The notes under the pieces: generated by a model
What the model saw: only the letters and a program-made list of their open reading frames with translations
What the model was told of the DNA's origin: nothing
The model's database searches: none
Position numbers and translations under genes: made by a program
Origin: Coniferiporia sulphurascens
Taxonomy: Eukaryota; Basidiomycota; Agaricomycetes; Hymenochaetales; Hymenochaetaceae
Direction of reading: 5' to 3'
Assembly (NCBI GenBank): GCA_002794785.1
Contig: NBBA01000008.1
Span: forward strand, 248,001-312,000
Length of the DNA: 64,000 bases
Shown here: piece by piece, positions 10,727-23,300 of the stretch
How the letters are laid out: each line of letters starts with the position of its first letter
Position numbering within the stretch: the stretch's first letter is position 1

Positions 10727-12638
10727 CGCGTGAGGCGTTCTTATCTCCCGTTCCAAAACCTCGTCTCCCCCCCTCGGTCTCGAGCTTCGTTCCTTAATTT
10801 CGACGACACGCATCCTCGTTCCCCGGACTTGCTTATCCCTGGATCCAATGCCTGTAAGTATTTCTGCTTTTCCAGAAAGTATCCAGAGCGAAACTGTGTG
10901 CCGTGTTGTCGAGAGTGATTTGAAGACGTGACCGACTAGATTCGAGAAACCCCTAGTCAGAGGTGCATCATTATGGCATGCCATACTCTTGTGAACGTAT
11001 AAGAAAAGAAACCGCTCAACTCTACCGCCGCCGCCACGGGGTAAGTTTGCCCTTCGCTCCGCCTTTTTTCCTTGTCCCTTCGTTTGTTCCTTGTCTTCGA
11101 CTTGATACCTGTCTTCTCCCCTTTCTCACATTTTATTTTGTTTCTCGGTTTCGGTTCCTAAACGCCTGTGAATATCGTTATCCTCCGCCAGTATGCAATG
11201 ACGTACTAAAAACACAAGATTCAGCGTGCCATTAATTTGTGCACCAACTTATCCTCCGTCGGTCCTCAGTCTAATGCCGATTACTGTGATTTGGAGTGTC
11301 AACAGTGAGGGAACCACATTGGGGTTAGAAAACACGCGCACGTTCAACCCGATGATATATGAAAGAACACAAAACAAGAGCTCCAATTTGCAACGCAGAG
11401 TGTACACAGTCGCCAGAGGATGTCTCCCGAGGTCCGCTAGTCTAGCCTTGGGGGAATACCACGGTATTTAGACTATGTATACATCCGCACAAGAAAGGTG
11501 TGTGTGTAGAGGTTAGACGAAAATGCATCATTTCAGAGGCTCGGTCACGGTGCACTAATTATATACTTCACAGTTTGTCCTTCAAGTTTCATTCCCAGGC
11601 CTCCCCGCGCCTAAGCTGCACGAGTCTCTTTACAGCCGCTATAATAGCAGTGCACCTCAAGGCCTCGAGCTGTTTTTTGGTGTTTTCATTCCGTGTGTCC
11701 ATAAGTAATAGCAAGAGGGACCCAGACTTTTGCCGAAATACTGCGTGCCTGAGGAAGAATGAAGGCGGAAGTGTCCGCATTACGTAATGGATCAGACGGA
11801 ACCTTAAAGTACTCGCAACAAGAGAGAAACTTGGAACTCCCACACTTAACTGAAGAGCATCAGTTGAGTAAAGACTCACTAATTTTATTAACCAAAAAGT
11901 AGCAAAAGGGTGACTAAAAAGGAAGCGCGCAAGTTGATGTTGATTTAAGTTTGAATTGTTGGAGTCTCCGAGTCGGCTGTCAACTTCAGAGAATTTGGAA
12001 AATACAATAATCAGATTGTAGACTGACCGTAAACGGCACATAGTGCAATCACCACTGGGAGCTCCGCCAGGTAGGGCAGTACTGAATGACATGTCGTGAA
12101 TATACTGTATATATGCGAATGTACGGTAATATACACGGAGACAGGAACAGACCACGAACGCCCTGTCTCCTCTCGCACAGGCGAGTCAGTGCGGAGGAAT
12201 TACAATATATTCTCGACGACACGAACGCCAGTGCCAATTCAATATTAATGATGTGATCGCGATAAGTACATAGTCTAGTAATTTGGTAAACTGATATGGT
12301 GTCACGGTAGTATGGCGTAGCATGGCAACATGACGCGGCACGTTTGGAAAGGAGTGGAGAGAAATTGGAACATAAGGAAAGGAAAGGAAAGCGGCCCGGG
12401 TGTGAGTGGACGAGAAAAGAATAGTAGAGTCCCAGTCTCCCCAGACAGATGACAAACCAGACCTCTGAACAGTCGGGCGTCAGCGTGACTACTAGCAGGG
12501 CCTCAGAGTCAAGGTTCAGGCTGAGGCGAGGACTCCAAGTATACTAGCTAGCAGAGACATCAATCACAGTGTGCAGCATGAGGGCCGGGGATCACACGAG
12601 TACTAGCGAGACACTCAACAGTGCAGATACCAACTAGT

Positions 12639-12686
<48 letters not shown>

Positions 12687-13587
12687 ACACCAGACCATGC
12701 AGAACCAATTCAAAGTTGCCTTTAAAGTCGTCGCTGCCGCCCATTGATATTGATATTTATTATTACGGCTATTCATGGTTATCAAACGCTATACATACTA
12801 GTGCGTAAGTACTACTGTGCATTGTACTATCAGGATGGCCGCTGGCGTGACCAAAACACAAAATAAAATATCTGTGTCCATTCTGTTGCCACACGCAAAT
12901 GCCAAATTTCCGTTTTCTAAACCTTTCCATCAGCCCTGAGTTACCCCTTTGGAAATATATCCCTGAGTTTGTCGTTTCCGACATTCTGATAAGAGTTTCT
13001 ATAAGCTACTGTATATAGACATAAGTCTGCACATTTATGAGCTGATCAGCAGCAAGAAATTGATGCTTCCTTGCGTTACGGTTTTAAGGAAGTGTACCAG
13101 ATCGACCGGAAAAGTTCGGACCGGAGATTTGAGAAAGAACGACGCGTTCTAAATCCCTGCGGGATGTTGCATCTGCAGACCGACTCGGAGTGTCTTGGCT
13201 AGAGGACTAAATTGTACTAAGGACGAGCTGAGGCTTTCACTCAGACCGAGTCTTTTGGATGAGGAGATCTGGAAAGAGATGGGGAATCCGAGTCAGCAAT
13301 CCAAGTTACTTAAGCATTTTAGCGAGGGGGGACGCGTCGCGGCAAGCCGAGACGTTTTGCTACGCAAGTGCCTCTGCCGACTAGCGCCGCTAGTAGGCTA
13401 CAAACACATGCACCCTCCCTCTCCCCCTTTGACTATGCACACATAAGTTATTGTCTTTAACTCTCTCTTTCCTATTTTCTCGGTTCCTCCACCTCCCAGC
13501 GGCCCCGCACATACCCAGGTGCCTTAAAGTTCTCGTGCCCAGGCTTCACCTATATATATATATCTACGCACGCAAGATAAGGCAACA
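10727..13587. other. Intergenic between SDR copies 2 and 3
   Basis: No gene is supported. The first 250 bp are duplicated 3' flank shared with copy 3 (for example CCTGTAAGTATTTCTGC at 10851 and about 15037). A run of 45 T occupies 12641-12685. From about 12903 the sequence is the duplicated 5' flank of copy 3. A TATATATATATC box at about 13551-13563 lies 25-35 bp upstream of that start codon. The part at 11.2-12.6 kb is AT-richer and I see no recognisable content in it. Confidence 0.55.
12641..12685. repeat. Homopolymer run of 45 T
   Basis: An uninterrupted T45 tract is directly visible. It could be the reverse-strand poly(A) tail of a retroposed sequence or simple slippage. I could not identify a body or target duplication that would prove retroposition. 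Confidence 0.9.
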
Positions 13588-14935
13588 ATGGGCCAAACGC
13601 TCGGTATATTGCGCGCTTTCTGGGACGAAGGCTGGCCACCCGCGTCTAAATTCAGCGTCTCCGACATTCCGGACCTCACGGGCAAGGTCGTCATCGTCAC
13701 AGGAGGCTACGTCGGCCTCGGTCGCGAGACCGTGCTTGCGCTGCTCCAGAAGAACGCGAAGGTGTATATCGCGGCGCGTAGTCGTGCAAAGGCAGAGGTG
13801 GCGATTGGGGAGCTGAAGGAGCTGACAGGGAGGGAGGCATTGTTCTTTGAGCTTGACCTTGCGGATTTGAAGTCGGTGAAGAGGGCGGCGGAAGAGTTCC
13901 AGAGGTCGGTGCCGGGTTTTCCCCTTCCGCCCCTTCTGTTTTCGTGCTGCGTTATACTAATTTAGTTTTTTTTTTTTGTACGCATATGATATCTTGGATG
14001 TAAACAGAAAAGAGTCGCAGCTCCACATCTTATTCAACAACGGGTGAGCCGTCGAGGCATTTGGAGAGACGCGCACTTTGCTAACTTCGCCTTAGCGGCG
14101 TCTACTTACCTCCGGTTGAACAGCTGACCGCAGACGGGTATGACCTCCAGTTCGGCACGAACGTCCTCGGTAAGATAACATGCCCCCCATTCAAAAATAA
14201 ATCCTATACCTAATCTCGCCCCGACTTCTCTCGCCCCAGGCCACTTCTACTTCACGCAGCTCCTTCTACCCACACTGATCGAGACCTCAAAGACGGTACC
14301 AGAAAGACACGTACGCGTGATCACTATCTCGTCTATTATGCACTGGGTCCACCGTGACGCGAGCTTCAAATGGGACACGCTCAAGGGCCACAACGCCGCG
14401 CGCACGTCGTATGGGTCGGAGATGCTCTACTGCCAGAGTAAATACGTGAGACCCTTCCTCACGCATGCCCTTCCCCTTCCTTTCCGCTCCTTGCTGACCC
14501 ATACCTTCTGTACTTCAGGGCAACCTGATAATGGCACTTGAGTTCGCACGCAGGTACGGCGACCAGGGCATCGTCTCCATCCCGGTTAACCCAGGCAGCA
14601 TCAAGACTGAAATGCAGCGGAACATGAACCCCCTCCAGCGTCGTTTCGTCGTAAGTTTGCCTCTTCCCCCCTTCACTCCGTCACTGCGCAAGTCCAAAAA
14701 GGTCTAACTCGGCGCCTCGTCTTTATAGGACTACTTCATACTGCACCCTGCGCCACTGGGCGCACTGACGCAGCTGTGGGCGGGGACGATGCCGGAGACG
14801 GCGGAGTACAACGGCAAGTACCTCATCCCCTGGGCGCGTCTCGGCGAGCCACGCAAGGAGGCCAAGGATCCTGAGACGGCTGTGAAGCTGTGGGAGTGGC
14901 TTGAGGCGCAGGTTAAAGACGTTATGGGCGAGTAA
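13588..14935 (+). CDS. Short-chain dehydrogenase/reductase, copy 3
   Basis: Six exons (13588-13904, 14008-14043, 14096-14169, 14240-14445, 14519-14650, 14729-14935) join in frame to 323 aa. Motifs follow copy 1: [10 protein letters not shown] cofactor loop, LFNNG, a serine in ITISSIMHW, and LYCQSK with the YxxxK pair. The N-terminus [18 protein letters not shown] is shared almost unchanged with copies 2 and 4. The whole gene plus flanks forms a tandem duplicate with copy 2, displaced by about 4.1-4.2 kb. It is the intact member of that pair. A TATA-like run lies just upstream. The substrate is unknown; an NAD(P)-dependent oxidation or reduction of a small alcohol, ketone or lipid is expected from the family. 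Confidence 0.88.
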
Positions 14936-16050
14936 CGCCTGGGGCCAGTTTATCTTCCAACTCCAGTTCATATTCGTTCCTTGGTTTCGGCGGCGACATT
15001 TGGACTTAGACTTTGTTTACCCCTGACTTCCAATACCCTGTAAGTATTTCTGCTTTTCCAGAAATCATTCCAGAGCATTACCGCGTGAAGGGATCCGAAT
15101 ACCGTGACCGACCCGGACTAGATTCGGGAATTCAGCAGCCTGAAGTGTACTGTACACTGCCAGTGCATGGCATGATGCCATACTCTAGTCTCCGGAAAAC
15201 GAGATCCCCCAGCACTGCCGCTGCGGCGTTTTTCCAAGTTTTTTTTCTTGTTCTAAAAAACTAATGACCGCCAGTGTGTAGAGATTAAGAAACGTTTAAG
15301 AGACATACAATAAGCTGAGGCTGAGAGGGGATTTCGAAGAAGAGAAGCCAGGAACATAGTATTGTAGTACTCTGTTACTTGCCTATATCACGTAATAGAA
15401 CTGAGGATAGAGGGTATCACGTGCGTGCGTACGACTCCGAGTCGCAGCCACTAAGAATTCAGGTATTTGTAATTCTAATCGTATTTGTAATTGAGGTTTG
15501 ACCCCGCATACACGCATACGCAGGACGAGTTCGAACTTGAAAATCGGAACTCGTGAGTCGGTACACAAAAAAAAACTGAGAGGCTGAGTTGGGGGGTTAG
15601 GATTAAGATTCTACGTAACAACAACAACAACAAAATCAACAAAGAGAAGAAAAGAACGGGAAAAAGAGAACGGAAAAACGGGAAAACGGGAAAGGGGAGA
15701 AGGAAGGCATTGGAGCATATATCCGAGTCCGAGTCTGCTTGTTGTAGATAGCTGCCACTAGATACGGATGCTACCCCCCTCTACTACTACATGTTTACAG
15801 GGTACACTAATGACAACAACACTCAACACTTATAACGACGACGACGACGACGACAACGACAACGACAACGGCCATACAGTACATACAACACGTACAGGAT
15901 CTCGGGGGCGGTACAACAGACATGTAGAAAGAAACGGAAACGAAAAGCGCGCAAAAAAGGGCACAAAAAACGGAGACGTGTAGAGAGATGGAGAGGTAGG
16001 GGTTGAGATGGAGATAGAGAGAGGTAAGAAGATTTTTAAAAAAAGACGCC
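14936..16050. other. Intergenic, simple-sequence rich
   Basis: No gene is supported. The first 250 bp are duplicated SDR 3' flank. Further on are AAC repeats near 15620, AAAACGGG-type repeats near 15660-15700, and an ACG/AAC tract at 15835-15870. Long ORFs on the minus strand here (such as the part of 15830-16504 below 16050) come from these repeats. Confidence 0.55.
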
Positions 16051-17101
16051 TCACGACATGTTCCCATGCACGAGCGCGTCCCACGCGCGTTTGCTCTGCA
16101 GTGTCGCGATGTACCCGCCGGGCGACCCCGTGCCCGAGTTGTGCCCAGGCGCAGATGCAGATGCAGACGCACCCACGTCCGAGCCTGAGTGCTTGCGCTG
16201 CATGGCTCCGCCAGCCGTAGGACGTGGCGCAGTGTAGTTGCTCGTCGTAAGGATCGGCGGGGCCGCCGTCCCCGCTGCCGCCGGAGAACCAGGAGCAGAA
16301 ACGGAGTGCGCGCGCTGTGACGAGCAGGCCCAGGGGGGTGCCATACGTCAGCGTATGAGTTGCATACGAGAACGAAATAAAAGAACGCACGGAATGCAGG
16401 GCGCTCCCACGTCCATCGCGCCTCTCGCCTCGTCCGCGGTCGCGTTCGCGCGCACCGGCATCATCGTTGTCTCTCACCACGACAACGGCGGCGGTGGCAG
16501 TCATGTCGGGTTCGGACTCGCCGTCGCTCGGAGTGTGCAGGTGCGAGTGGCCGTGGGACGGCGGAGGGTAGTACGGGTGAACGAGCCCGGGCCCGAAGTG
16601 CGCGGGGCTCGCGCTGCCCGACGAGGCGTGCGAGGATGGGCTCGCGTAGCGTTTCTGGCGGAGTAAAGGAATTTTGTCAGCCCGGGGCGGTTCAAGATGG
16701 AATAGTGACGAGATCAGGGGAGAGAAGAAAGAAAGAAAGAAAGAGAGAAGAGAAAGAAAGAGAGAAAAGAGAGGGAACTGACGGGACTGAGTATACTCCC
16801 GAGCGCGAGACGCAAGCCGTGCACGTCGTGCTCATGGTCTTTCCCCGGTGAATGGAGCGGGTGTGCGTGTGCATGGAGAGGGTGCGGTTGCGCGTGCAGC
16901 GCGTGTGGGTGTTGCTGGTGCGGGAGAGGCGAATGTTGGTGTTGGTGCGGTGAGTGAGGGTGCTGGTGTGGAGACTGATGCTGATGAGGATGAGCGTGTG
17001 GAGGCTCGGACGTTGCGACCGCCTGCATACGAGAGAGAGAGAGAAAAGAAAGAGGTTATCAGCGACGCGCGCAGTCGACGAGGGCGGGGGTTGCTCACCA
17101 T
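16051..17101 (-). CDS. Hypothetical His/Pro-rich low-complexity protein
   Basis: I do not recognise this gene. A phase-perfect minus-strand model has a start codon alone in the first exon (17101-17099), then 17022-16783, 16654-16391 and 16314-16051, giving 256 aa. Introns have good ends (GTGAGC, GTCAGT and GTGCGT donors; TATGCAG, CGCCAG and TCACAG acceptors). The second exon is extremely rich in His, Pro and Gln. The third contains YYPPPSHGHSHLH and then a charged RERDRGRGERRD stretch. The fourth is Ala/Ser/Gly-rich and ends GGYIATLQSKRAWDALVHG plus NMS. The C-terminal block looks conserved rather than random. An upstream exon is possible, because an acceptor-like CTATAG precedes the ATG. His-rich regions can bind metal ions; this is only a suggestion. 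Confidence 0.5.
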
Positions 17102-18778
17102 CGCGTTAGCGGTCTATAGCTGAGCAAGTCTAAGTTATATCTAGCTTTAACTTATTCGACCTTTCGCCGTGGAACTTGCGGAACGACGAGCGACGAGGAG
17201 ATTACGACAGATGGGAGGACGAGGGGGGAGGACGAAAGGATGAGAAGACGAAAACACAGAAGCCCAGATATCGAGGTCGTGAGACGTGAGCAACCGTGAA
17301 CCGTGCGCGCGGGTAAGTAGTAGTACAGTATCGTAAATCGTATCGTATCGTATCGTATCGTATCCATCTGCGCGCGGTGTGACAAAATCTAGATTCTAGA
17401 CGTCGCCGCAGGCTGCAGAACTTAGAAAGGCGATTACTCAAGGAACGGATATGCTCATACAGTCAGTACCTGCCGTTCAATGCGCAAGCAGGCGAAAGCC
17501 GAAACGGGGCTGGGCTGGTTGCTAGCACAGGAATTTGAAACGCTCAAAGGGGAGGGCCTAGGGGCGGGTCGAGATGAGATTTAGATCGAGATATCAAATC
17601 AATCAAGAGGCAGATGCAGGCAGCCGGTACCCTTTCGTCGTCGTTGTTGTTGTTTTCGTCGTCGTAGCAGCACACTCAAGTTGCGAACCTCACTGACGCA
17701 CGGTCGGCTTCGTTAAGTAAGCGACTCCTCAGGGGGCCAGTGCCCACTTGCACGTATGTGTCATCAATATATCATCCACCATTCAGCCAATCAGCTATTC
17801 AGTCTTCAGACTTCGGCTTTCAAACACCCCCAGACCAATTCTCCGCTACCTACCGTCCATCCGATAGTAATACTTTTGCAACTAACGGGCGCACATTGAA
17901 AGAACCCAGATACAGATACAGATACGCCGACGCCCAACCGAGAGTCCTCACCCCGGACTCCGGACCACTCCCGGACCTGGTAATCCGGGGTAACCAAATT
18001 CTAATATATTCTCCAGAGGGGGAGGCCAAGCCCATCACGTCGTCATACCGTCATCCCATCACCATCGCTTACCAATCCAACAATGCGGGAGCTCTCCATG
18101 TATATGCGGGGAAACCCTAAATCTCGGCCGGAACAAATCCGAGACACAGAAAGGTGACGGGGCTGACCTCGGCGGCCGCGATGCAGGTCGGATGTACTGT
18201 AGAAGGCAAGTGTGAAGTATGTTTAATTTACTTACTTTACTCCTACTCCTACTCCTACTCTGCCTCAGGCTCGGGCTTGGGCTTGGCACCCCTGCATCAT
18301 TCCGTTTATAATTAAACGTTATTGTACCGTTTCGAACAGCACTCTAGTTTTGCCCTAACGATAAAACTTGTTCTCTTCACTTTTCGATAACCTTAACATT
18401 TTAACCGAGCGCCGAGCACTGAAATTAATTACAAAGATGAGAGAAGGGCGAAAAGCGTATGCGTATGTATGTGTACGTGTGTGTGTGCGTGTGCGTGGTC
18501 CCGGTTAAGTACAATACATAGATAGATAAGGACAGACAAAAAAGAAGCGCAATTGGACGCTCAAAAAAGAAAAAGGCAGGGAAACGTTAATGAAGGGAGA
18601 GATAAGAGTCTGGTCATGAGCGAGACGGGAAAGGCAACGAAAGATAAGAAAGAAACGAGGTCGTAAGTATAAGTATGTGTTACATTTTAGGCCTTTCTTC
18701 CCGCTTCCCCTCCGCACCCTCAAGAATCCGTAAACCAAGTAAGAAAAAACCAAAAAATAAAGGGCGAAAAGGCGAGGG
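17102..18778. other. Intergenic, simple-sequence rich
   Basis: No gene is supported. It holds a TATCG pentamer repeat at about 17338-17363, CTACTC repeats near 18240, and GTGTGTGCGTGTG-type DNA near 18470. An ORF at 17740-18120 has no recognisable content. The part next to 17.1 kb is the likely promoter of the His/Pro-rich gene. Confidence 0.5.
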
Positions 18779-20386
18779 CTACTTACACTCGCCCGACGAC
18801 ACCTCCCGGGTCAACTGCGGCTTTTCTCCTTCGTTCCCGTGGCCCTTAACGCGGTCGAATATCTTGCCCAATGCGCTCGGCCCATGACCTAGTCGTTCGC
18901 GCTCGCTCGACCCCGACAGACCTGGACCGCGCGACCCCGAGCGGTCACGGATGTTGCCCGCGCCACCGCGGCCCATCGAGAATACACCGCCGTCCGTACC
19001 ACCGTTCCCATTCCCGTTCCCAGTCGTATGCGCCTCGGGGGGTGGAGACGGAAGCGCAGTGACGTTCGCACGCCCGCCTCGTCCCATCGAATGCACCGCC
19101 TGCGTCTGGCCCTGGCCTTGTGCCTGTGCCTGCGCTCGCGCAAGTGCATATGCGCGGCGCTCCGCGTCATCCTCCTCCACGAGGGCGCCAAACGGCACCG
19201 CGTCTGCACCTACTCCCGCACCAATGTTGCCCGCGCCGCCCCGTCCGGTAGGGTGCGGCACGCGCCCGCGACTCTGTGCGCGTTCGCGCGATCTGGATTG
19301 CTCAATGCTTGGTTCGCGAGAGCGGGAGCGGGAGTGTTCTGGCGTGCGTATATTGCCTGCGCCACCGCGTCCGGTTGACTGTATGTGGGAAAGAGGGGGA
19401 AAAGGGCGTTCAACATCACAGCTCCTGGGACAAAGGGAAGCAAAACGCGAACTCACGAATGCGTGCGGGCTCTCGTCATGATGCTCGATGAGACTGTGTT
19501 CATAATTCGTCTGCTTGGCGTCCAAGGCTGTCGTGGGAGGGAGAAAGGAAGTCAGCGACCCAGGACGCGCATACAGACAGACGACATCGGCCGAACAAAG
19601 CCGATGGATGGAGCGGAAAAATGCTTACAGGGGTCTCGCGGGCGAGAAGGGCTGTGTACGTTGCCGACGCCGCCACGGCCGACGTGGGTGACATCCGTGC
19701 CTACTGCGGGCTCGCGACCGCGCGGGGCAGGGATGGGGGGGACGGGCGGGGCGTCACGCGAGAGGGAACGGTGGATGTTACCGGCGCCGCCTCGGCCTGT
19801 GGAGAACTGCTATATGCGAGGAGTCAGTAAGGGCGTAATGAAGAGGACAACAGAGGAGTGTAACGTACGAGCTCACGGCCACGAGAGGGAGAAGGGGAAT
19901 GTGCGTCGGACATGGTTTTGGTGGACGCGGGTGAAGCTGACACTGGAAGGAGAAGGAGAAGAGGGGAATAGAGTCACCAAGGGCTGATTATTGCGGAAGA
20001 AAGGAATGACGACAGAGCGGGGCTCTTATGTACTCTGCGGAAAGCGCCCGACTCGGTGACTCCGACTCCCAGGTGTGCTAGGCCTCCCCTGAGATCCGCA
20101 GGCTGTGCTCAGTGCACTTCGGGTCTTCGGCGCTGCCCGGCGCGGTTCAACGTCAAATTGACGTCGGCGCCGACCGCCGACCGTCGGGGCGGACGCGTCG
20201 GTGCGAAGAACGAAGGGGACAAAAAGACTCACTGCTGCTACTCCCGAAGCCGGACTTGACCGACGAGCGGTCTTCGTCCCCCACATACGTCGATGATCCG
20301 TCCCGGCTCAGCGCTCTCGAAATACGAGCCCCTAGTGCACTCAGCGCGTTCCTGCCCCCGCCTGCACCGCTGTGTATCGATGACAT
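18779..20386 (-). CDS. PAR32/DUF3602 family protein with GRGGxGN repeats
   Basis: Five minus-strand exons (20386-20233, 19942-19869, 19806-19629, 19527-19457, 19378-18779) join in frame to about 358 aa. Six repeats of the signature are visible: FSTGRGGAGNI, VGRGGVGNV, STGRGGAGNI, PTGRGGAGNI, SMGRGGRANV and SMGRGGAGNI, embedded in Ser/Arg-rich linkers with many SRS and RSRE motifs. This is the hallmark of fungal PAR32 (DUF3602) proteins; yeast Par32/Amu1 is phosphorylated under TORC1/Npr1 control and inhibits ammonium transporters. A role in nitrogen signalling is inferred from that homologue. The first exon is less certain: a second ATG (19913, starting MSDAHSPSPSRGREL) resembles a natural N-terminus, and the first intron would be about 290 bp. 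The end may also differ, because GTAAGTAG at the stop looks like a splice donor. Confidence 0.75.
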
Positions 20387-23300
20387 TGTTCGTTCGTTCG
20401 TCGAAGAGGGCCAGGTCAACAGATGGAGGACAAGACCAGAAGCCCGCTCTATAAGGCCCCCTCCCTTTTTTTTTTTCCGGGGCCACCCCCCTCGCCATCT
20501 CTCGCACCCATCTCGTGCTCAGCTGCGTGCTCGCACACCCGCGCGGCTCAGGTCACGTTGTTCCGCCCGGCTGTGTGTGTGCTATGCTTCCGCACTACAC
20601 GCGGCTCGTGACTCCAGCCTAGTCGTCCACTCCCCAGCAACCTCGCATTCGGTAACCGCCTCCTCACTGACGTTCTTCGCGCGTATTAATTGATCCCACC
20701 CCCGGCTCCTCTTCTTTTCTTCTAGACATGCGAAATGGTGCCACTAATAATTATTGATCACGACAAAACTCGGAGATCAGATCAGATTGGTATACTATTG
20801 CATTCCATTCCATTGCCCCATGGCTATGGACACTCCTCCATGCCCGTGCGTCGACATCCGGCGTGCTACTCGCACCAGACCCTGGCTCGCACTAGTACTG
20901 CCGCACGTTCATCTCATCGCCGTCTCCTGTCTCTGTCCCCTGTCCCCCGTTCCTGAAACCTGAAACCTGAATCTTGACTTGCTGGTCTACTGAATACATC
21001 AATCATCAATCACCGAATGTATACAATTCATTCGCAGTCTCCCGCTCTAGGTGGTGGCGCTGGCGTGTCTCCGCCTCGCCGCGGCGAGACGGCGAGTGTC
21101 CGAGTGGTTCTAGCGACTCGGACGCTCCGAAAACGCAAAACCAAACGCGATCGCGGAAAGAAAATAAAACAACAAATCCTGACAGACGCCGTTCATCCCC
21201 CTCCCGGTGAACCCAAAAAAAAAAGCAAATCAACCAGAAAAATTGCGCAATTCCATACAAATTTCAGCCCCGCTTCGGTTGAAGAGTCACGGTCCTCAGC
21301 CTCAAGCTTCAGTGCCACCACCACCACACCCTTAAAATTGAACTTGCTCCGCCGAGGAGAAACGGAGACCCGACCCGACTCGACTCCCGAGCCTCGAGTC
21401 GAGGCCGAGGCCGATCCTCCGAAAAGTGAGACCCGTCCGGTTCTGGGTGGTTGTGTGGTGTGGGGCTGCGCCGCTGCGGGCAACTGCCGGCTGCCGCACA
21501 GCCGCACAGCCGCAATTGTTACAACTCGCGCTGAGGTACGTACCGTACTTACGGGGCATGATCACTGATCACTGATCTCATGATCCGCGCGGGACCTGAT
21601 CTCTACTACTTACAGGTATGCCGTCTTGTTTTACATAAGTGTGCATATGCATGTGCTGCTGTGCGTACGCCTGCGTCCACGTCCATCCTAGGGGCCAGGT
21701 GGCAGGGACACACCGCATACGCATACACCCAAACGTGTATTGGGGACTCGACTCGGAAGAGAAGATTTATCGAACACTCTAACCTCTGACCTCTGATCTC
21801 TGATCTGCGATCACTTTTCTTGTACTTGTACTTACGTGTGCTGAGGGGAGACCGTACTGGCGAAATCTAAGCGAGTAGGAAATGGAAAGTAAAAAGTGAT
21901 GAAAAATGGAAAATGGAATGACAAAAGAAAGAGGCCCGTTCGCTGCCCGCGCACTCTATGATTTCCTTCGATTTTTTGTTTCCTGCGGTCGAGCCACTGG
22001 CACGCGCTATACACACATTGGCATACGCGAAATTAGCACGCACGAACGCACGCACACAGCGCGCACGCTGCCGTTAAGTGGGTAATAAAGAATATTCAAG
22101 CGAACGGACTCGTCAGAGTTGAAGAAGCAGCCTCAGGAGGAGTTACTAAAGCACCGAAGTGGCCCTAAATTCTGAATTCGTCCATCCCCCACAACACAAC
22201 AAGTTTTTGAATTGCCATTGCCTAAAACGGCCAACTTGCACGTCCGTCCGTTTCGGCCGAACCGTATCCAGCGGTTTCGCTTGCCATGGGTAAATGAACA
22301 GAATTTGACGTTCGTTCTGTTCCATTCTCCAGAATGCCGACTTTTAACTTTCATTTGCAGTGGCTGGCTAGCGACGGACCGTGATCATCGACAACGCCGC
22401 AACGTGTTTTTCTTTTTCTTTTCTTTTTTTTTCTTTCTCGGCTCGGCTTGGCTACTTAGGCGAAACGAACGTGCAACCACTCGTCGTCTGGTCCGTCCGC
22501 GATTCATCGAAAAAAATCAAAGGCGGAGCATCGGGATTCGGGGCCAACCCCCTCAACAGGACAGGACAGGACTGGGATCTGTAATACAGTATTAGGACTT
22601 TAGGACTCGGCCTTGCAGCGTTGCTGGATTTATTTCCACACGTTTCTACGGTGTACGGGTGGATATTCTGGATATTCCCTCAATCCCGACTCAAACTTAG
22701 GTACTTACTGGGGTCGGCCGACTTTGCGACAACGTCAGGGATCCCACACACACAACGAGCGGCGAGCAGCAAGCGGTGAAGGGGAAGCGTGTACACAGCC
22801 GATCACGATGTATACCTCCCCCACCGCCCCAACTCACCTCATTTCAACCCCGAAGAGCTCAAGCCGGTTCAGGTCGGCCGATTTTTTTCTTCTTCTCAGC
22901 TTTCGGGTCTGACGTCCACCGAACGGCTGGCGATGAGGGCGTATACTGTACGTGTACGCACACGTCTGATGTACGTACAGTACGTATTTGTGTACGGTGG
23001 CCGTGTTGGCGTTTTGGCGCACGCGAACCGTGATGGTATCATGGGTTAAGGACCATGGCGTTACTCACTGGTACTAATTGATTTGTGTCGGAGTATCTGG
23101 TTCTGGGTTCTAGGTTCTAGGGTTCTGAGGTCCTGGCGCCGGCGCCCAATCTGAGTCTGAGTTTGAGTCTGAGTCTGTGGTCCGAGATTCAGGCTGGCCC
23201 GGGTCACGCCATCTTCGTATAACGTATGCGACTATAGCGTCTGATGATCACGAACAGCAACAGATATAATATCAATCTCAACGGGCGGTGACTTTGATTT

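Noticed and set aside
15830..16504. 224-codon minus ORF with poly-Val/Ser
   Set aside because: Read-through of a trinucleotide repeat and of the third intron of the His/Pro-rich gene; the spliced frame is different.
17740..18120. 126-codon plus ORF
   Set aside because: No motif, no splice continuation, simple-sequence surroundings.
21017..21568. 183-codon plus ORF
   Set aside because: Biased composition, no resemblance to a known family and overlapping ORFs on both strands.
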